Source of the DNA: Mucor racemosus
Taxonomy: Eukaryota > Mucoromycota > Mucoromycetes > Mucorales > Mucoraceae
Reading direction: 5' to 3'
Assembly: GCA_027405735.1 (NCBI GenBank)
Contig: JAPEHQ010000016.1
Location: 434,001-498,000, forward strand
Length of the DNA: 64,000 nt
Each line of letters starts with the position of its first letter. The stretch's first letter is position 1. Positions 11,801 through 24,299 of the stretch are shown here, piece after piece. Made by a program: the position numbers and the translations under genes. The notes below the pieces were generated by a model that did not search any database, had not been told where the DNA came from, and saw only the letters and a list, made by a program, of their open reading frames with translations.

Positions 11801-14800
11801 AGTAAAGATCGTAGCTACATTACTCGCTTGTTCAAGGATTATCTTGAATTATGCGAACAATCAAAGGAAAAGCAACACAAGGCTCGTAAAGTTCACACTC
11901 TCACTTTCTTGCTCAATCATGCTAAGGATGCTCCTACTCTTGAACTCAAGATTAGCATGCTTGCCATGTTAGATTCTATCGATAGTCCTCTTAAACTTCA
12001 ATTATTAGCTCCTCTTTTGGAAGAAACCTTGAACGAGAAGCGTACCAAGAAATCTACTGCTTTAGTATCCTATCTTATTCGTACATACTTGCCTTGTAAT
12101 GCTGCCAATTTGGGCAGTAAGGGTGATAAAACTTTACCTCTCTTCCTTCGTTTGCTCGCAAATAAGGATACCCTTCAAGGATCCGATGAAGATGGCTGGC
12201 AAGTTTCCACTCGTCACTTTGCTCTTGCACAAATTACACCTGCATTCTTTGCTCAAGCCAATGCCGCCGCTCAACAAGCTATTTTCACTTCATTGATTGA
12301 TATTGCTACTAATGGTGTTCAAAATGAAATTCGTGCTTCCAAGATGGTTCTCGCAAAGATTGATATTGATGCAAAGATGTTTGATGATGTTCTCTTATCC
12401 GCTGCTAGAAACCTCATGGGTGCTCCTGCTCCTAGTAATGGTACACCTGCTGCTAAGCGTGGTCGTGCTATTGTTGACATACAACATACCGCTGATGTCG
12501 ATCTTTATGAGCTCGTTACTGTCCTTGAATTAATCGAATCCAAGACCATTACCAAGGATAACATTCTTGTAAAATCCTTGTTTGAAGTTTTGACAGCAAT
12601 GGTTAATGCTGATCTTCGCGATGCTCCTGTTTCTCTTGAATACATCAATCAATTACTCATGTCTGCTTTGACTCGTATCATTCATAATGCTGAAGAAAAG
12701 GGTGCTGCAGTTGAAGAATCTGCCCTCCGTGTCGATATTGTTGTGCAGTGTATCCGTATCACTGGCAATCCTCAAACTCATAATCAAGCGCTTTTGTTGA
12801 TGGCTACAATTGCTTCCATGTTCCCTGAAACTGTCTTGCACAACATTATGCCTGTTTTCACTTTTATGGGAGCCAATGTGCTTCGTCAAGATGACAATTA
12901 CAGTTTCCAAGTTATTCAACAAACTCTTGAAAAGATCTTGCCTCCTCTTGTCGTTTCTAGTAGAAAATCTAACAATGATGATGAAGCTGCTCTTGTACTT
13001 GAAGTTAAGCCCATCATCAAGGTATTTGTTGATGCTCTTTTCCATATTCCCAAGCACAGACGTTTGCGTCTCTTTACTGTTCTTATCCACACTTTAGGTG
13101 AGGATGAGTTCCTTTATGCGATCATCTCCTTATTGTTGGAGAAGTTTACTGAAAGATTGGCCAAGGGCGCTCGTTCTGAAGCCGAGTCTTTGACAGAATT
13201 CAGTTTGATTATTAGTCAACATTTCGGTCCTGAAACACAAATGAAGGCTATCTTGGCTCTTTTGAATGGTTTATTAGTTTTACCCAACGAAAAGTCTGAA
13301 GATGTTTCTATGAATGAGAAGGATATACACTTGTTTAATGTATCTGAACACAATGCCAAGCAACTTCGCCAATACAAGCTTGCTACACTCAACTTTGTTG
13401 GTCAATTGTTGACTTCCAAAGGCTTCTTGAACAAGGTCATGACTCAAGGAAATGCTTCAGAAGTATTCACTCAAAGAATGCAACCATTCTATCTTCAAGC
13501 TGTTGAAATCATTTTGAAGATTGTTACCTACTTCACTGAATTCCGTGATGCTTATTCGGTTTCTAAAGATGCTATTCCTGGTATTGCCAAATTCTGGAGA
13601 GCTATTTTGAAGGTTGTTTATGATGTATTAGATAAGGTCAACGCACTTTTGCCTTTGGATGCATTTGTTAATGTTATTTCTGAATTGATTCAACATAATG
13701 ATACTGCTATTCGTCGTAAGGCAATGAACATCTTTAACGAAAAGATTGTTTCATTTGATGGCCATGCTCCTGAAGGTTCAGAGGATATTTTGGTTAAAAT
13801 GATTAATAACTTGACTCAAGTTATCCAAAAGGAATCTACAAGCTTATCTAGCGAAGAAGACAGTGCTGTCAATAAGCAATCGGCATTGCTTTGCATCGCT
13901 TCTCTTGCCAAGCTCCTCGGTAGCCTTTATCCTGGTCAGTTTGCTGAAGCTATTCCTGTTATCATTGGTACTGATAGTCTTCAATCTGGCAATGCTCAAT
14001 TACAAATTTCCAGTTTGGTCTGTCTTACTGTTATTTGTCAAGAAATTGGTCCTCGTGCTGTTCCTCATCTTCCTAAGTTCATGCCTCTCGTTACCGATAT
14101 TTTAGACACTACAGTCAACGCCGAAGCACCCAACATGCTTTTGCAATTAGGTGTTATTAGTGCTCTTGAAACTATTGTTAGCGTTTTGCCTCATTTTGTC
14201 AGCCCTTATATTACAAAGATGTTGAAGGGTCTCTTGAATCCCTCCATTTATACCTACGATGCTGCTCATTCACAAAAGGCTTTGATCGAAACCAAAACTA
14301 CTGCAGTTTTGTCTCAATTGGCTACTAGCGTATCTCCTCGTGTTCTTCTGACACCTGTGTTTGCTTTCTATGATTCCGCTATCCAAAATGGCTCAAAATC
14401 TACATTGGCTCTTTGCTCTGTTGTCTCTCAAGCTATTCGTAGTATGACTCGCGATGTAATGACCTCTCATTACAAGCAACTATTCAAGTTCTTTTTGATT
14501 GCTTTCGATCTTCGTCGTACTCATAGCAAAAACTTTGACGAGTCTGAAGTAAACGAGATTGAAGATTCCATCATTGGTGCTTTCCTTGATTTGGTTATGA
14601 AGTTGAATGAAACCTTGTTCAAGCCATTGTTCCTCAAGGTAGTTGATTGGGCTACTATTGAATTAGCTTCTGATGGTGCAGTTGTTTCTGAAGATGGTTT
14701 GAAACGTGTCCTGTTCCTTTATAAGTTGGCTGATTCACTTTTGGATAAGCTCAAGTCTATTTTCACTCCTTACTTTGGTTATTTGATCGACGATGTTATC

Positions 14801-15316
14801 ATGAGATTAGAGCTCTACAAGGAAGAACAACAACCTATCGATGCTTTATGGAATTACATTATGTCTGCTCTTCGCAAATCATTCTTGTATGATAATGATA
14901 ATCTTTGGAATGCTACCAAGTTTGAAAAGATTGTTGATCCTGTTACTGATCAAATGTTGGTTACTAGTAAGGGTACCAGCTCTGATTATCTTACTCGTAT
15001 GAACACATATCTTGTTCCTTGTGTTGGCCAAATGGCTGTTACAGTTTCTAATGATACTCTTTGGAAGCCTCTCAATCATAAGGTCTTATTGAAGACAAGA
15101 GAAGATGATCCTGAGATTAGATTAGCAGCTTTGAAATGTATCGAAGAATTCTACATTCGTCTCGGTGAAGAATGGTTACTTTTCTTGGCTGAAAGTATTT
15201 CTTTCCTTGCTGAACTCATGGAAGACGATGATGTTCGTGTCGAGAAATTGGTTCAACAAGTTAATTCTCAAATCGAAACTCATTTAGGTGAAAGTTTAGA
15301 CAAGTTCTTTAACTAA
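8844..15316 (+). CDS. UTP10: U3 snoRNP / small-subunit processome protein UTP10 (HEATR1 family)
   Basis: Exons 8844..9092, 9148..9362 and 9421..15316 give 2119 aa, close to human HEATR1 (about 2144) and longer than yeast Utp10. The N-terminus MSSLKQQLKKIGTLDLRN with AREAADQDLETIYSIAYNG fits Utp10. The body is a continuous alpha-solenoid of HEAT-like repeats with the U3snoRNP10 region in the N-terminal third and a BP28CT-type C-terminus (LWNAT.FEKIVDPVTDQ, EDDPEIRLAALKCIEEFY, LAELMEDDDVRVEKLVQQ). Utp10 acts in the nucleolus in pre-18S rRNA processing and Pol I transcription. Intron 2 is best placed at 9363..9420 (58 nt with GCTAAC branch site). A closer AG at 9390 would give a 28-nt intron in the same phase and is rejected as too short. 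The large exon of 5.9 kb is unusual beside the multi-intron neighbours. It converges on the BAG gene. Confidence 0.93.
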
Positions 15317-15660
15317 GTGTATTTGTAAATAATAAATTGTAAATGTATGAGGTTCAGATTATAGATGGCCACATAAAAATCTATCCGTTTTCCTATTTTA
15401 AAGAATTTTTACATGTGTTTAAAAGTGAATCATTAGGTAGTTTATTTGAATTCATAAACATTAGTATGCAGAGCATCCTTCAATATTTTTTGTTCATCAT
15501 TAGCTGTACTCATACTTGAAACCACAAAGCTCCCCAAACAAGTGTTTTGAAAAAGTTATACCGGATTAAAAACTAAATCATGTTGCTGTTTGTATACATC
15601 TTTTCAAAGAAGCATTTCTTTGCTTGCTTGATTAATTTAGGGGAAGGGAAAATCCTGAAT
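15317..15660. other. Convergent 3' intergenic between UTP10 and BAG gene
   Basis: AT-rich 3' flanks with AATAAA-like signals (AATAATAAATTG just after the UTP10 stop). Nothing else seen. Confidence 0.4.
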
Positions 15661-16363
15661 TTATTTTGAGATTCCATTTAACTTAGTTTTGATGCTTTCA
15701 ATCAAATCTAATAAAGCTTCTGTCTCCTTAACATTCTCTTTTCTTTCTAATCTCTCTTTATCATTCACTTCTGGCATTGTATCTAATTGTTGTAAAATGT
15801 GCATTAACTTTTCCTGCATATAATTTCCGTAATTAATCAATTGATTCGTTTGCTTTGGTTCGGGTGATGATTGAGATAACTGTTCATTAGCTTGTTTTTC
15901 ATACAATTTTATGTCCGGTTTCAAGACTGATTCCCTCAAGTTTCTAGTCCATAATAATCGAGTAGCAATTGATGCATCTGCTTTAGGAGGTGTTTTTGAT
16001 GGTAATATATGAGTCTATTGATATAACATGATAAGATTCTGATTTTTGTTTATCTGTTTGAATAAAAAAAAAAAACCTTTGATCCCATTAACATAATCTT
16101 GGATCCTTGTACAATTTTATAATTCTTTAATGGCTCTTCATCATTTTTCAATATGGCTACATGATATTAGAATATTGTTGCAGTTTGACATGATCAAAAA
16201 ATCATATACCTCCATAAGCTAGTAACTTCATATATTGAGGTTCAACCTCTGTTAGTTGTTGACATTTTACTTTGAAATCAGAAACTGTCATTGTATCAAA
16301 CTCATCTTGAGTAAATTCAACGGGAAACTTCTTGGTGCCCCATTTTATTTCAAAAGATATCAT
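15661..16363 (-). CDS. BAG-family Hsp70 cochaperone with N-terminal ubiquitin-like domain
   Basis: Minus-strand exons 16210..16363, 16077..16156 and 15661..16014 give 195 aa. The N-terminal half reads as a ubiquitin-like fold: ISFEIKWGTKKFPVEF, then DFKVKCQQLTEVEPQYMKLLAYG, and YKIVQGSKIMLMGSK, the last being the characteristic UBL end of BAG1-type proteins. The C-terminal part (ESVLKPDIKLYEKQANEQL ... NYMQEKLMHILQQLDTM ... TEALLDLIESIKTKLNGISK) is helical and matches a BAG domain, which binds the Hsp70 ATPase domain and promotes nucleotide exchange. This suggests coupling of Hsp70 clients to the proteasome, as for S. pombe Bag101/Bag102 and animal BAG1. It is divergent from EXO70 with 165 bp between ATGs. 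The intron phases 1 and 0 agree with the reading frame. The UBL-BAG call is from motifs, not a search. Confidence 0.75.
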
Positions 16364-16528
16364 ATTAATTGAAAAAAGAGAAAAGAATACAAGGCAGAAG
16401 TATCAAACCTCGTGCTGTAGTGTAGTTACATGCGGAGTTGCATGACAACTAATTGTGTGATATCCCTTTGCTTTTCCAAATATTCAACTTTATCGCCTTC
16501 TTCTAATAATACAACTTCCTTTATAAAT

Positions 16529-18812
16529 ATGTCAAGGCAAGTACTTTGTCATATAACTTTACAACACATATTTAATTGAACGTAATTGTATAGTCAAATT
16601 GCTGAAAATGGTAAACTTGACGAAGATACAGCTGATTTAGATGCTCTTCAAAAACAGTTGGGCCGTATGAACGGTCTTTCTGATAAACTAGTGAGTGTAT
16701 ATTACATTTTATAGGATTTTAGCTAATCGTAAACATAAATACAAGGTTAATATATTGGATTCTTTTGATGGCAGACTACTAAAGTTGGAAGCTTCTATAT
16801 TACCCATTCATAAATCTACGCAGAATTTAACAAAACTGGCAAATAGTAAAGTTTTCGTAATTTTGTCAATATATATTCATGAATATACTGAAAAAGAAAC
16901 AAAATAGATATCGATTCAACTTTGAAAGAAACTGAAAACATTGTTGATTGTTTAAATATGCCTAGTAAAGAAGAAGCTTACATATTAAAAGGGTATTTAC
17001 AAATGCTCTATACGTAAACAAGTTGTAACTGATTTTCTTCATATGCCTGTAGTCCTGATGAAAATAATGTTTTGCCTTACTTAAAGGCAATGGGTAGATT
17101 AAAAGATGGTGTGGATGCTATTGAGAAAAGTCAACTTCGATCTTGTGATAAAACTATTTATCAAATGGTAATAAATTGTCGATCTAATGAATTATCTAAA
17201 AATCTAAACTATTTGTACGCATCTGCAGAAACAATTATTAAAAGCTGGTATGCTTCATTTAGAAACGTTATTTAGAAAGTGGTTGTCTGCAGTAAGCAAT
17301 CCAGTAGATGTGAATACAATGCTCAATTCCAGTAAGTGTCAACTATATAAATCTATAAAACAAAAACTTATCGTATACAAATTAAAGATAGTGAATTGAT
17401 GACAACTGCATCTATGAAGCAACTTTCTCAATTATCGACTTATATTGCTTCATCTGAAAAGGAGATTGGCTATTCAGTCGATTTTACAAAACCTTATATT
17501 GAAATCAGATCATCATTTTTACAGCGTTCCTTACATCCATTATCTCAATCTGTTCAATTATCTGAAAAACATCAGGGCAGCTCATATGAAAGAGGATCAA
17601 GCGAATTCTTGAAATACACAGAATGTTATACAAAAATGTTGGAATCAGAATATAAGTTTGCTCAACAAATCATGGGAAATGAACAAAGAAGAGCTGCTGC
17701 ACTCAAGGGATCCATTGTACCAGCAACCACTGAATACGTTGCTGCTGGTAAACAACTTAATGCAGTTGCTAAAAGACTTAATTATACCGAGACAACGTTT
17801 GTATTTGATATCATTGAAAAGTTTGATAGAGAATGTATATCTTATGTGGAACAGTTGTCGCATATTGTTTCATTGCATGATATTCAAGACATGATGAATT
17901 CTTTCAAATTAACTGTGCTTCGTAACTTCTATGAATTTATGGAGGATGTTAGAGGTAGAAAAGAAGTTAGTCAGCCTATCAACCTTAGTAGTGATGGTAC
18001 TGTACATGAAATGACTAGTAATGTAAAGTATAATCTTGATTTGTTTTATGTACTGTTATACTGATCCCTTCTTATATGTCTAGACACTTAATTATTTCAA
18101 ACGACTTTATATATGGAGAGATACAGTGGAACCGTTATTGGTTTTAATAGGTGATGGTGGCTGGAATAATATGCCTTCTCCTCAAATTATGAACGACACA
18201 TCTCGCATTCAACAAGGTGAATCTGCTATCGGTGCTGCCCTCCTTCAAAAGTTTTTTGTTGATGCTTTAGATCAAATGACAGTTGCACTTCAGCTTAAAT
18301 CCAGAGGCTATAAGAAACAAACATTAGCAACATTATTTTTGCTCAACAATTACAACCACATCCTACGTCAAATTCGCTCACCTCCTCTTAATGCCATCTT
18401 TGATGATGGTTCTGAAATGAAGTTTGGCAAGTTGGTCAAAAAGCAATTGGATGCCTATCAAGAGTCTTGGAAGCCTTGTGTTGAAAATTTGATGGATGTT
18501 ACTTATGTCCGTGGAGGAGCTATCAAGAATTCCATGGGCAGTCAAGAAAGACAACTGATCAAGGAACGTTTCAAAAACTTTAACACAGAATTTGAGGAAA
18601 TTGCTAGAGCTCAACAAACTTATGCTATCCCAGATATAGAGTTGAGAAATCAAGTTATCCGTGATGTTAAGAATGTATTGGTGCCAATGTACGGTCGATT
18701 CTTGGATAAGTACCAAAATACAGATTTTACCAAAAATCCAGCTAAATATATCCGTTATGATAAAGATAAGGTAGATCGAATGATTAGTCATTTATTCGAA
18801 CCTACAGCTTAA
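16529..18812 (+). CDS. EXO70: Exocyst complex subunit EXO70
   Basis: Exons 16529..16536, 16594..16690, 16746..16845, 16908..16992, 17053..17167, 17229..17331, 17388..18022 and 18084..18812 give 623 aa, the family length. N-terminal coiled coil (ILDSFDGRLLKLEASILPIHKSTQNLTKL) and C-terminal Exo70 domain motifs are clear: DGTVHEMTSNTLNYFKRLY spans intron 7, then TVEPLLVLIGDGGWNN, LFLLNNYNHILRQIRSPPL, LIKERFKNFNTEFEEI, and the basic tail YIRYDKDKVDRMISHLFEP. Exo70 binds PI(4,5)P2 and tethers secretory vesicles at the plasma membrane, important at hyphal tips. The first coding exon is only 8 nt (MS plus two bases). Its intron works in frame only with a GC donor (AG|GCAAGT). Acceptors of introns 2 and 6 are AAG, weaker than usual. 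Exon 1 is the least certain part. Confidence 0.9.
16537..16593 (+). other. GC-AG intron 1 of EXO70
   Basis: The donor AG|GCAAGTAC fits the known GC-AG consensus (AG|GCAAGT). The nearby GT (CAA|GTACTT) would put a TGA four codons into the next exon. Acceptor is TATAG at 16589-16593. The intron is 57 nt. Confidence 0.6.
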
Positions 18813-19864
18813 AAGCAGAATATGAATAAATATATCTATCGATTTTCAGATCATATATATCTACTACGTATATACGTATATACGTATATCCGTATTGTAC
18901 GATTATGTGGTTTTTCTGTCAAATTTATTTGAAAGGAATAACTACAAAGAATTTTTTCAGAGCGCTTAATGTCCATTTGTAGAGCACATATGAAACTTAA
19001 TCTGTTAATAGCATCATATATGTACTGATTATATTTTTCTCTTTCTCTCTCTCTCTCTCTTATCCCTTGCCAGTTTATGAATAATGCAAGGAAACCTGTA
19101 ACTTGATTTAAATTGCTGCCAGACAGAGTCGATCAAAATCGCTCGAAATAATTAAGGTTTGTCGGAGTTTTATTTATTTGACTCAGCAAATTATATATTG
19201 TAAAAAGTCATATCAGCCCTATGTTTAAAGGATTTTTGAAGCGGTTTATATGTGTTTACAACATCAATTAACAAATTAAAAGCATTTAGTATTATATAAT
19301 ATGTACGTGCTTATTTTTGATTCTATAAAAAGTACTGAAAATATGACCAGTTTGAAGCTTTATTTGAATATTATTTTTTGAATTTCAGTTTTCTGTTGTC
19401 ATTCAACTTGCATCTTTAGTACAGAACAGCTACCAATGGCTCTCTTTTCATGTTCAGGTTACCTCATTCTTAATTAAGACCGGTATACTAACGATTGGAT
19501 ACCATTCACACACTGTAGCAGAGACAATTCTTATTTTTAATTGGATTTCAAAATTCTGATACACAACCGCACAAAACGAAGGGCAACGCAATAAGTACAT
19601 AAATAGGAGGAAACCATGAAGAAAAAGGGAAAAGTTTCTTTTTTTTCTTCTTTCTACAACTTTTTTATCTTCTTCCCTAATAAAAGAACCGTTTGTTTTT
19701 TTAAAACTTTTTTTCTTTTTTCTTGTATAAAAAAAGAAAAAGACACGTATACAATTTTTAGTGAAATTTCCTTCACTTTAATAGCAAACAAGAGCAACTA
19801 CCAAAAGTTGACCCTTTTACATTTCTAAAAGGGCCTTTTAAAGAAAAACATTCAATCTAAACAA
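18813..19864. other. Intergenic with tandem GTATATAC and CT repeats
   Basis: Contains a short tandem of GTATATAC units (about 18868-18890), a CT dinucleotide run (about 19040-19060) and TTTCTT-rich tracts upstream of the next coding region. An ATG frame at 19616-19828 is poly-Phe/Lys low complexity and is more likely promoter pyrimidine tract than protein. Confidence 0.4.
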
Positions 19865-20389
19865 GTGTTACAAGTTTCCTCAACTAAAAACCTTAAGTAT
19901 GAACTCAACTATTACCAACATCAACCAACATCAACAAGCTCTTTACCATATGGTGAACCCTCAATTCAACCCACAGATAGCCTGTTGTACGATGAACAAC
20001 AGCCATCTACTAGTTTAAAATCTCACCGTATAAAAAGCGATCGTTTATCTAGGCGTTATCAACCTTATTCAACAACAACAACAACAACCTCAAATAACAA
20101 CGCTATTCAAGATTCTCCTTTATTTGGTCCTATTCCATGTTTCTCATCCTCTTCCTCTTCTTCCTCTTCATCTTCACCATCATTATCATTTGATTCTTCT
20201 TCCATTACATCATTAAATAATTCATCTATTTTAGAAGATAATGAAATATTTGATGAATTTGATGATTTTATCCAAACACCCACTTATTTATCTTCTCCTC
20301 CTCCTTCACCTCTTTTATCACCTAGTAGTTTTACTAATGATAACGATGATGATGATTTTGATTTCTCTGATTTTCCTTTATTTTCTTGA
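19865..20389 (+). CDS. Ser/Asp-rich low-complexity protein, start unresolved
   Basis: An open frame of about 174 codons ends at a TGA 44 bp from the end of the convergent GH5 gene. It encodes Tyr/Gln/Thr-rich sequence, a TTTTTTS tract, a run of about 11 serines, an acidic segment (DNEIFDEFDDF), a proline/serine segment (SSPPPSPLLSPSS) and a very acidic end (NDNDDDDFDFSDFPLF). There is no ATG in this frame back to the upstream in-frame stop. The nearest ATG (about 19899) is in another frame and stops after about 39 codons. Either a spliced 5' exon supplies the start, or a frameshift is present. Composition resembles a nuclear or regulatory disordered protein with an acidic activation-like tail. 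I do not recognise a family. Confidence 0.45.
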   Translation: MLQVSSTKNLKYELNYYQHQPTSTSSLPYGEPSIQPTDSLLYDEQQPSTSLKSHRIKSDRLSRRYQPYSTTTTTTSNNNAIQDSPLFGPIPCFSSSSSSSSSSSPSLSFDSSSITSLNNSSILEDNEIFDEFDDFIQTPTYLSSPPPSPLLSPSSFTNDNDDDDFDFSDFPLFS

Positions 20390-20433
20390 ATATTTTAAAA
20401 TAAAAAATATATATATATTTGTATGAAAAATGT

Positions 20434-22874
20434 TTATATAATGGAAACACCCTCCATTTTCAATTTAGCTTCAGGGATATCATCCCCTTCTTCAATAGAC
20501 CATAATAATGTCCAATAATTATCATGAGTAGCTTGAACTTTCCATGTTCCAACGTTCACTGTAATTTTTGTCCCTTCAGGTGGTAATGGGAAATAACAGC
20601 TAGGTGTGTAAAGCTCTGTAGGTCCATTACATACAGATTTATAGTGCATTGTATATTCAAATACTGCTGATGTACTCTCTGTAGGTGAAATAAAATTGAT
20701 ACTTGTTGGAATACCAGCTGTTAATACTGGATGGGGTCTATGAAGACTAATAACATTACGAATATTTACTTTCTGTTGGCTTTGTTGTAATAAACTTTGC
20801 AATGAATCAGTGCTGGCATTTGTCATGCGATCCATATAATCATCAGCAAAAGTATTCCAAGGTGCCTTTTTCGTTGTTGTGGATGAATTTGCTGTTGCCA
20901 CGATTGTATTTGAAGAAGAAGATGATGCAGCAACAGAGTCAGATGTAATTACAGCTTCTAGATCACTATTATACTCCGAGTTTTTGATTTCTGCACTAGA
21001 TGCAGCAGGTGCTTGAAAAATACTCAAATCTTCACCATTCCATGCATCGCCCCATTTATCAGTGTTATCAGACATATAATTCCAAAGCGTATAATTGAGT
21101 AAATTCTTTTCAAGAGCATTGAAATTTGCATCCAAAGCTCTATTTTGTGGAGAATTTGCACTGCTGATTGATGTTTCTGAGATCTTACTGGCTTGTGTAA
21201 AGAAAGATAAGCACCAATTCCACAAATATAGCCAACTGCTTGTATTAGATGAATCGGATACTTCTAAGTCATATGGAATACCGATTTCACCTAAAATACA
21301 TGGATAATTTCCTACATTTTGAAGGCCTTCATCTTGTATAGTTTTTAACTGATCTGCAAAGCATTGACGAATAGCTTTTTCACCTAGTCGTAATGCACGC
21401 ACAAATCTTAAGGGGCCAGTTCCATATTTACCACGATTCAAATTAATAAAATCCACATTGTAACTACACCATTTTTTCTTGACTAATGTTAATCCATCAT
21501 ACCAATGTGGAGCATACACTATACGTTCAAGAGTAGAAGGTATTTTAGGTGGTACTTCAAGCACTGGAGGTTGCACAAACAAAATTGTATCTGAATGAAT
21601 AGTACGAAGAGCAGCTACATAGTGATGCACATGTTCCATCCAATAATCAATGTAATCAGTGCATTTTCCAGAATTCGGATCTGTAGCAAAATAATCAGGC
21701 TTTAATAATTGCTTTGATTCTTTGTCCCATACACCATGTAGTGCCCATATACAGCCTGGTGTCCAAGAGGGATCCCTTTTCCAGCCAAAAGCATCACAGG
21801 CTTCTCCAAGTTCAGTAGGACTCAGCCAAGCAATCACGTTATCAGGATTTACAATTACTTCGCTTGTCTTTTTAGGACCATTCCATTTAAATTCCCAGTT
21901 TTCTACCTTTGTAGGTATACCGGAACCCAATAACATGCCTTGGAAAGCAGTAGGAGTAAGACCCATTTTGAAATCAGTGTCATTCTTGCTTAATTGATCT
22001 AAATGTGGGATTGGCAAATAGCCTTGACCAGGTTCATTCATTGTATCGTAACCAATAACGACGGTATTTTCTAAACCATTTTCATGAATTGCTTTGGCAA
22101 CTTGTTGTAAACTCTGAATATAATGCGATTGTAAATAATCTTGTACATGAACACCATTCACAATGCATTTGGGAGCAAATGATTTGCCTGCAAAGAACAA
22201 TGTAAATAAGGTTGAAGCTGCTAATTTCTGATAATTTGTATTCCAAATCATTTTTGGGTAATTTTCTGGTTCTGGATATAAATTATGCACAATAGCTGCA
22301 TTGGTTTCTGGAAAATTCAAAGGATTTAAACCAGCAAGCGTTAATGTCCAACCAGGATGACCTGAACCACCACAATGTCGAGACCACTAAAAGTATGTAT
22401 TAGATGACGATAATTTACATATTGAATAAAAAGACATACGCTATCTTGATGAGGGTCAATATAAGCCTGAAGTCCATACTGTCGGCATTTTTTCAATAAT
22501 TTAATCAAATAATCAATATAATCTTGATCATAAATCCCACTAATTGGGGATTAAAGTTTTAGTGAGTAATCTAAATAACTGCGGTGTATTATAAAAACTT
22601 ACGGTCCTTCATGTTCAATAGCTTCCCAAGTAACAACAAAACGAAGTAAATTGAAGCCGAGGTTTACTAATCTTTGTAAATGTTCATCTGCTTCATCTAA
22701 TGGGAATGGTCGTCCAACAAAGCTCACTTTGCGGTCATAATCGACCCAATAGCCATGACGTTGGTGAGAAGGAATACCAACAGGCAACTTTGCACCGCCA
22801 CTCAAGTTTACTCCTTTGAATAAAATGGTGCGATTTGTCTTTTTATCAGTAAACCAGGGTCCATTCAAATCCAT
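20434..22874 (-). CDS. GH5 (GH5_12-like) steryl-beta-glucosidase / glucocerebrosidase-related enzyme
   Basis: Minus-strand exons 22603..22874, 22440..22539 and 20434..22386 give 774 aa without a signal peptide. Family motifs seen: FKGVNLSGGAKLP at the N-terminus, [38 protein letters not shown] rebuilt across intron 2, YDTMNEPGQGY with the acid/base Glu near residue 242, VYAPHWYDG, and ILGEIGIPYD with the nucleophile Glu near residue 490. A C-terminal beta-domain (about the last 110 residues) follows a Ser/Ala/Thr-rich linker. These are features of fungal EGCrP-type enzymes and yeast Egh1, which hydrolyse ergosteryl-glucoside or glucosylceramide in membranes or vacuole. Which lipid is cleaved cannot be told from sequence. 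The DGCR6-like gene lies 168 bp upstream in tandem. Confidence 0.85.
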
Positions 22875-23042
22875 TTTTTATATTTATTATGATTGAAAAA
22901 GTGGGTGATATATAATACGAAAAAGGAAAAAGAAAATAAAAAGAAAGCGAAAAGAAAAAATTCAGGCAAAAGATAGCAAATGACCAAATAGCCTGTGTTC
23001 ACAAATAGCATGAATTCGGACTTGTGTCTTCTCCTCCTCCCC

Positions 23043-23826
23043 TCAAATATCTTGTAGAATAAAGAGCACTTTTTGTTGCAATTTGATATCATTCGGGTTG
23101 TTTGATACCTTGAATAAAGGCACTTTTAATTGTACAAATTCTTGTTGTAAATATTTTACTTCTTTATCCATTTCTTTTAGTATTTGTAAATCCATTGATC
23201 GTAATTCTCGATTGAGTTCTTGGTCAATTGACTAAAAAGAACTGCATGTCAATGATTATTCTATTCGTTTATATGACAATAGCTTACTCTGATATCATTT
23301 GGATTTACTTTTACGCCAATTAGTTCCCTGATTATATATAAAAAGATTAGCATTCGTATCACAATCGACAGAAAAATGTTTTATTTACTTTGCCATCAGG
23401 TTTTCCTTTTGCTTTTTATACCGCTTTTTTATAGACTCTCGATGTGAATATAATTCTTTTTCTTTCTTATCTTGTCTTTGCTTGCATTTTTTCAATACAG
23501 AAATTAACTCGGTTTCTTTAGCCATATTGGCAATGGCTATCAAAACTTCGGGTGTGAGAGATGTAGCATTTTTTAAATTATCTTCGGTTGATTTTTTCGT
23601 TAAATATTCCTGCCTCACTTGTTTGATAAGGTCAGGATTGATATTGGTAAGGTTTAACGCCTGTAAATTGTGATTTGATGATGAAGGTTGTTGGAGAGTT
23701 TCGCTATTAGACGATGGTGTCTTTATGTTTTGACCCTATACTCTATGAATAATTATGAACGGTTCTATATATTTATTAGCATTAGTTTACCTTGAGCAAC
23801 GAGAGAATTTGATTAAAGTCTGACAT
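23043..23826 (-). CDS. DGCR6/Gdl-like small coiled-coil protein
   Basis: Minus-strand exons 23791..23826, 23389..23735, 23288..23327 and 23043..23231 give 203 aa; every border is GT-AG and phases agree. The order of motifs resembles the animal DGCR6/gonadal family (about 220 aa): LTPEVLIAIANMAKE, then TELISVLKKCKQRQDKKEKELY, a basic coiled coil (SHRESIKKRYKKQKENL), SIDQELNRELRSMDLQILKEMD, and the C-terminal SNNPNDIKLQQKVLFILQ, comparable to the TTNPQELMLQMNLL end of DGCR6. The N-terminus MSDFNQILSLLKGQ is short and Ser/Asn-rich after it. Function of the family is poorly known. The match is from remembered family pattern, not a search; a generic coiled-coil protein remains possible. It stands just upstream of, and in the same direction as, the GH5 gene. 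Confidence 0.55.
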
Positions 23827-24299
23827 GGTCTTTGGTGAAGATACCAAAAGAGTAAATCTGAGAACTCCATACAAAAATTTCAGATTAATGGCCCCACTAC
23901 AGTCACGAACTTTGAGGAGTATATCATAATGAAATGCAACAGCACGAACATTAAATGATGGAAAAAGAAAAAGGAATGTCCAACAAAAGTGGGGAAAAAA
24001 TTCGTAGAAATGTTCAGTTATGGATATACAGTACATATCATATAGGTTATTCAATGAATATTGACGTATGTATCGTAACTGTTTTCAATTTAAGAACTAA
24101 TTTGAATTGGCTTAATGAGGTCGGTTCAGCTTACAATTGTCAAAACAATTTTGACCATATTTTTAATTTTCAAAATTGTTAATCTTCAAAACCGGAGCGT
24201 ACCCTCTTTTCTATAGCTAACCATCCCATACTAAATACTTTTTAGAATATATCTTAGGCACTGAAAAACAGATGTAATTTGGTCCCATTATTCCACCTA

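Noticed and set aside
19616..19828. 70-codon ATG frame with Phe/Lys runs
   Set aside because: Reflects TTTCTT/AAAG promoter tracts; could at most supply a 5' exon, for which I found no convincing donor.
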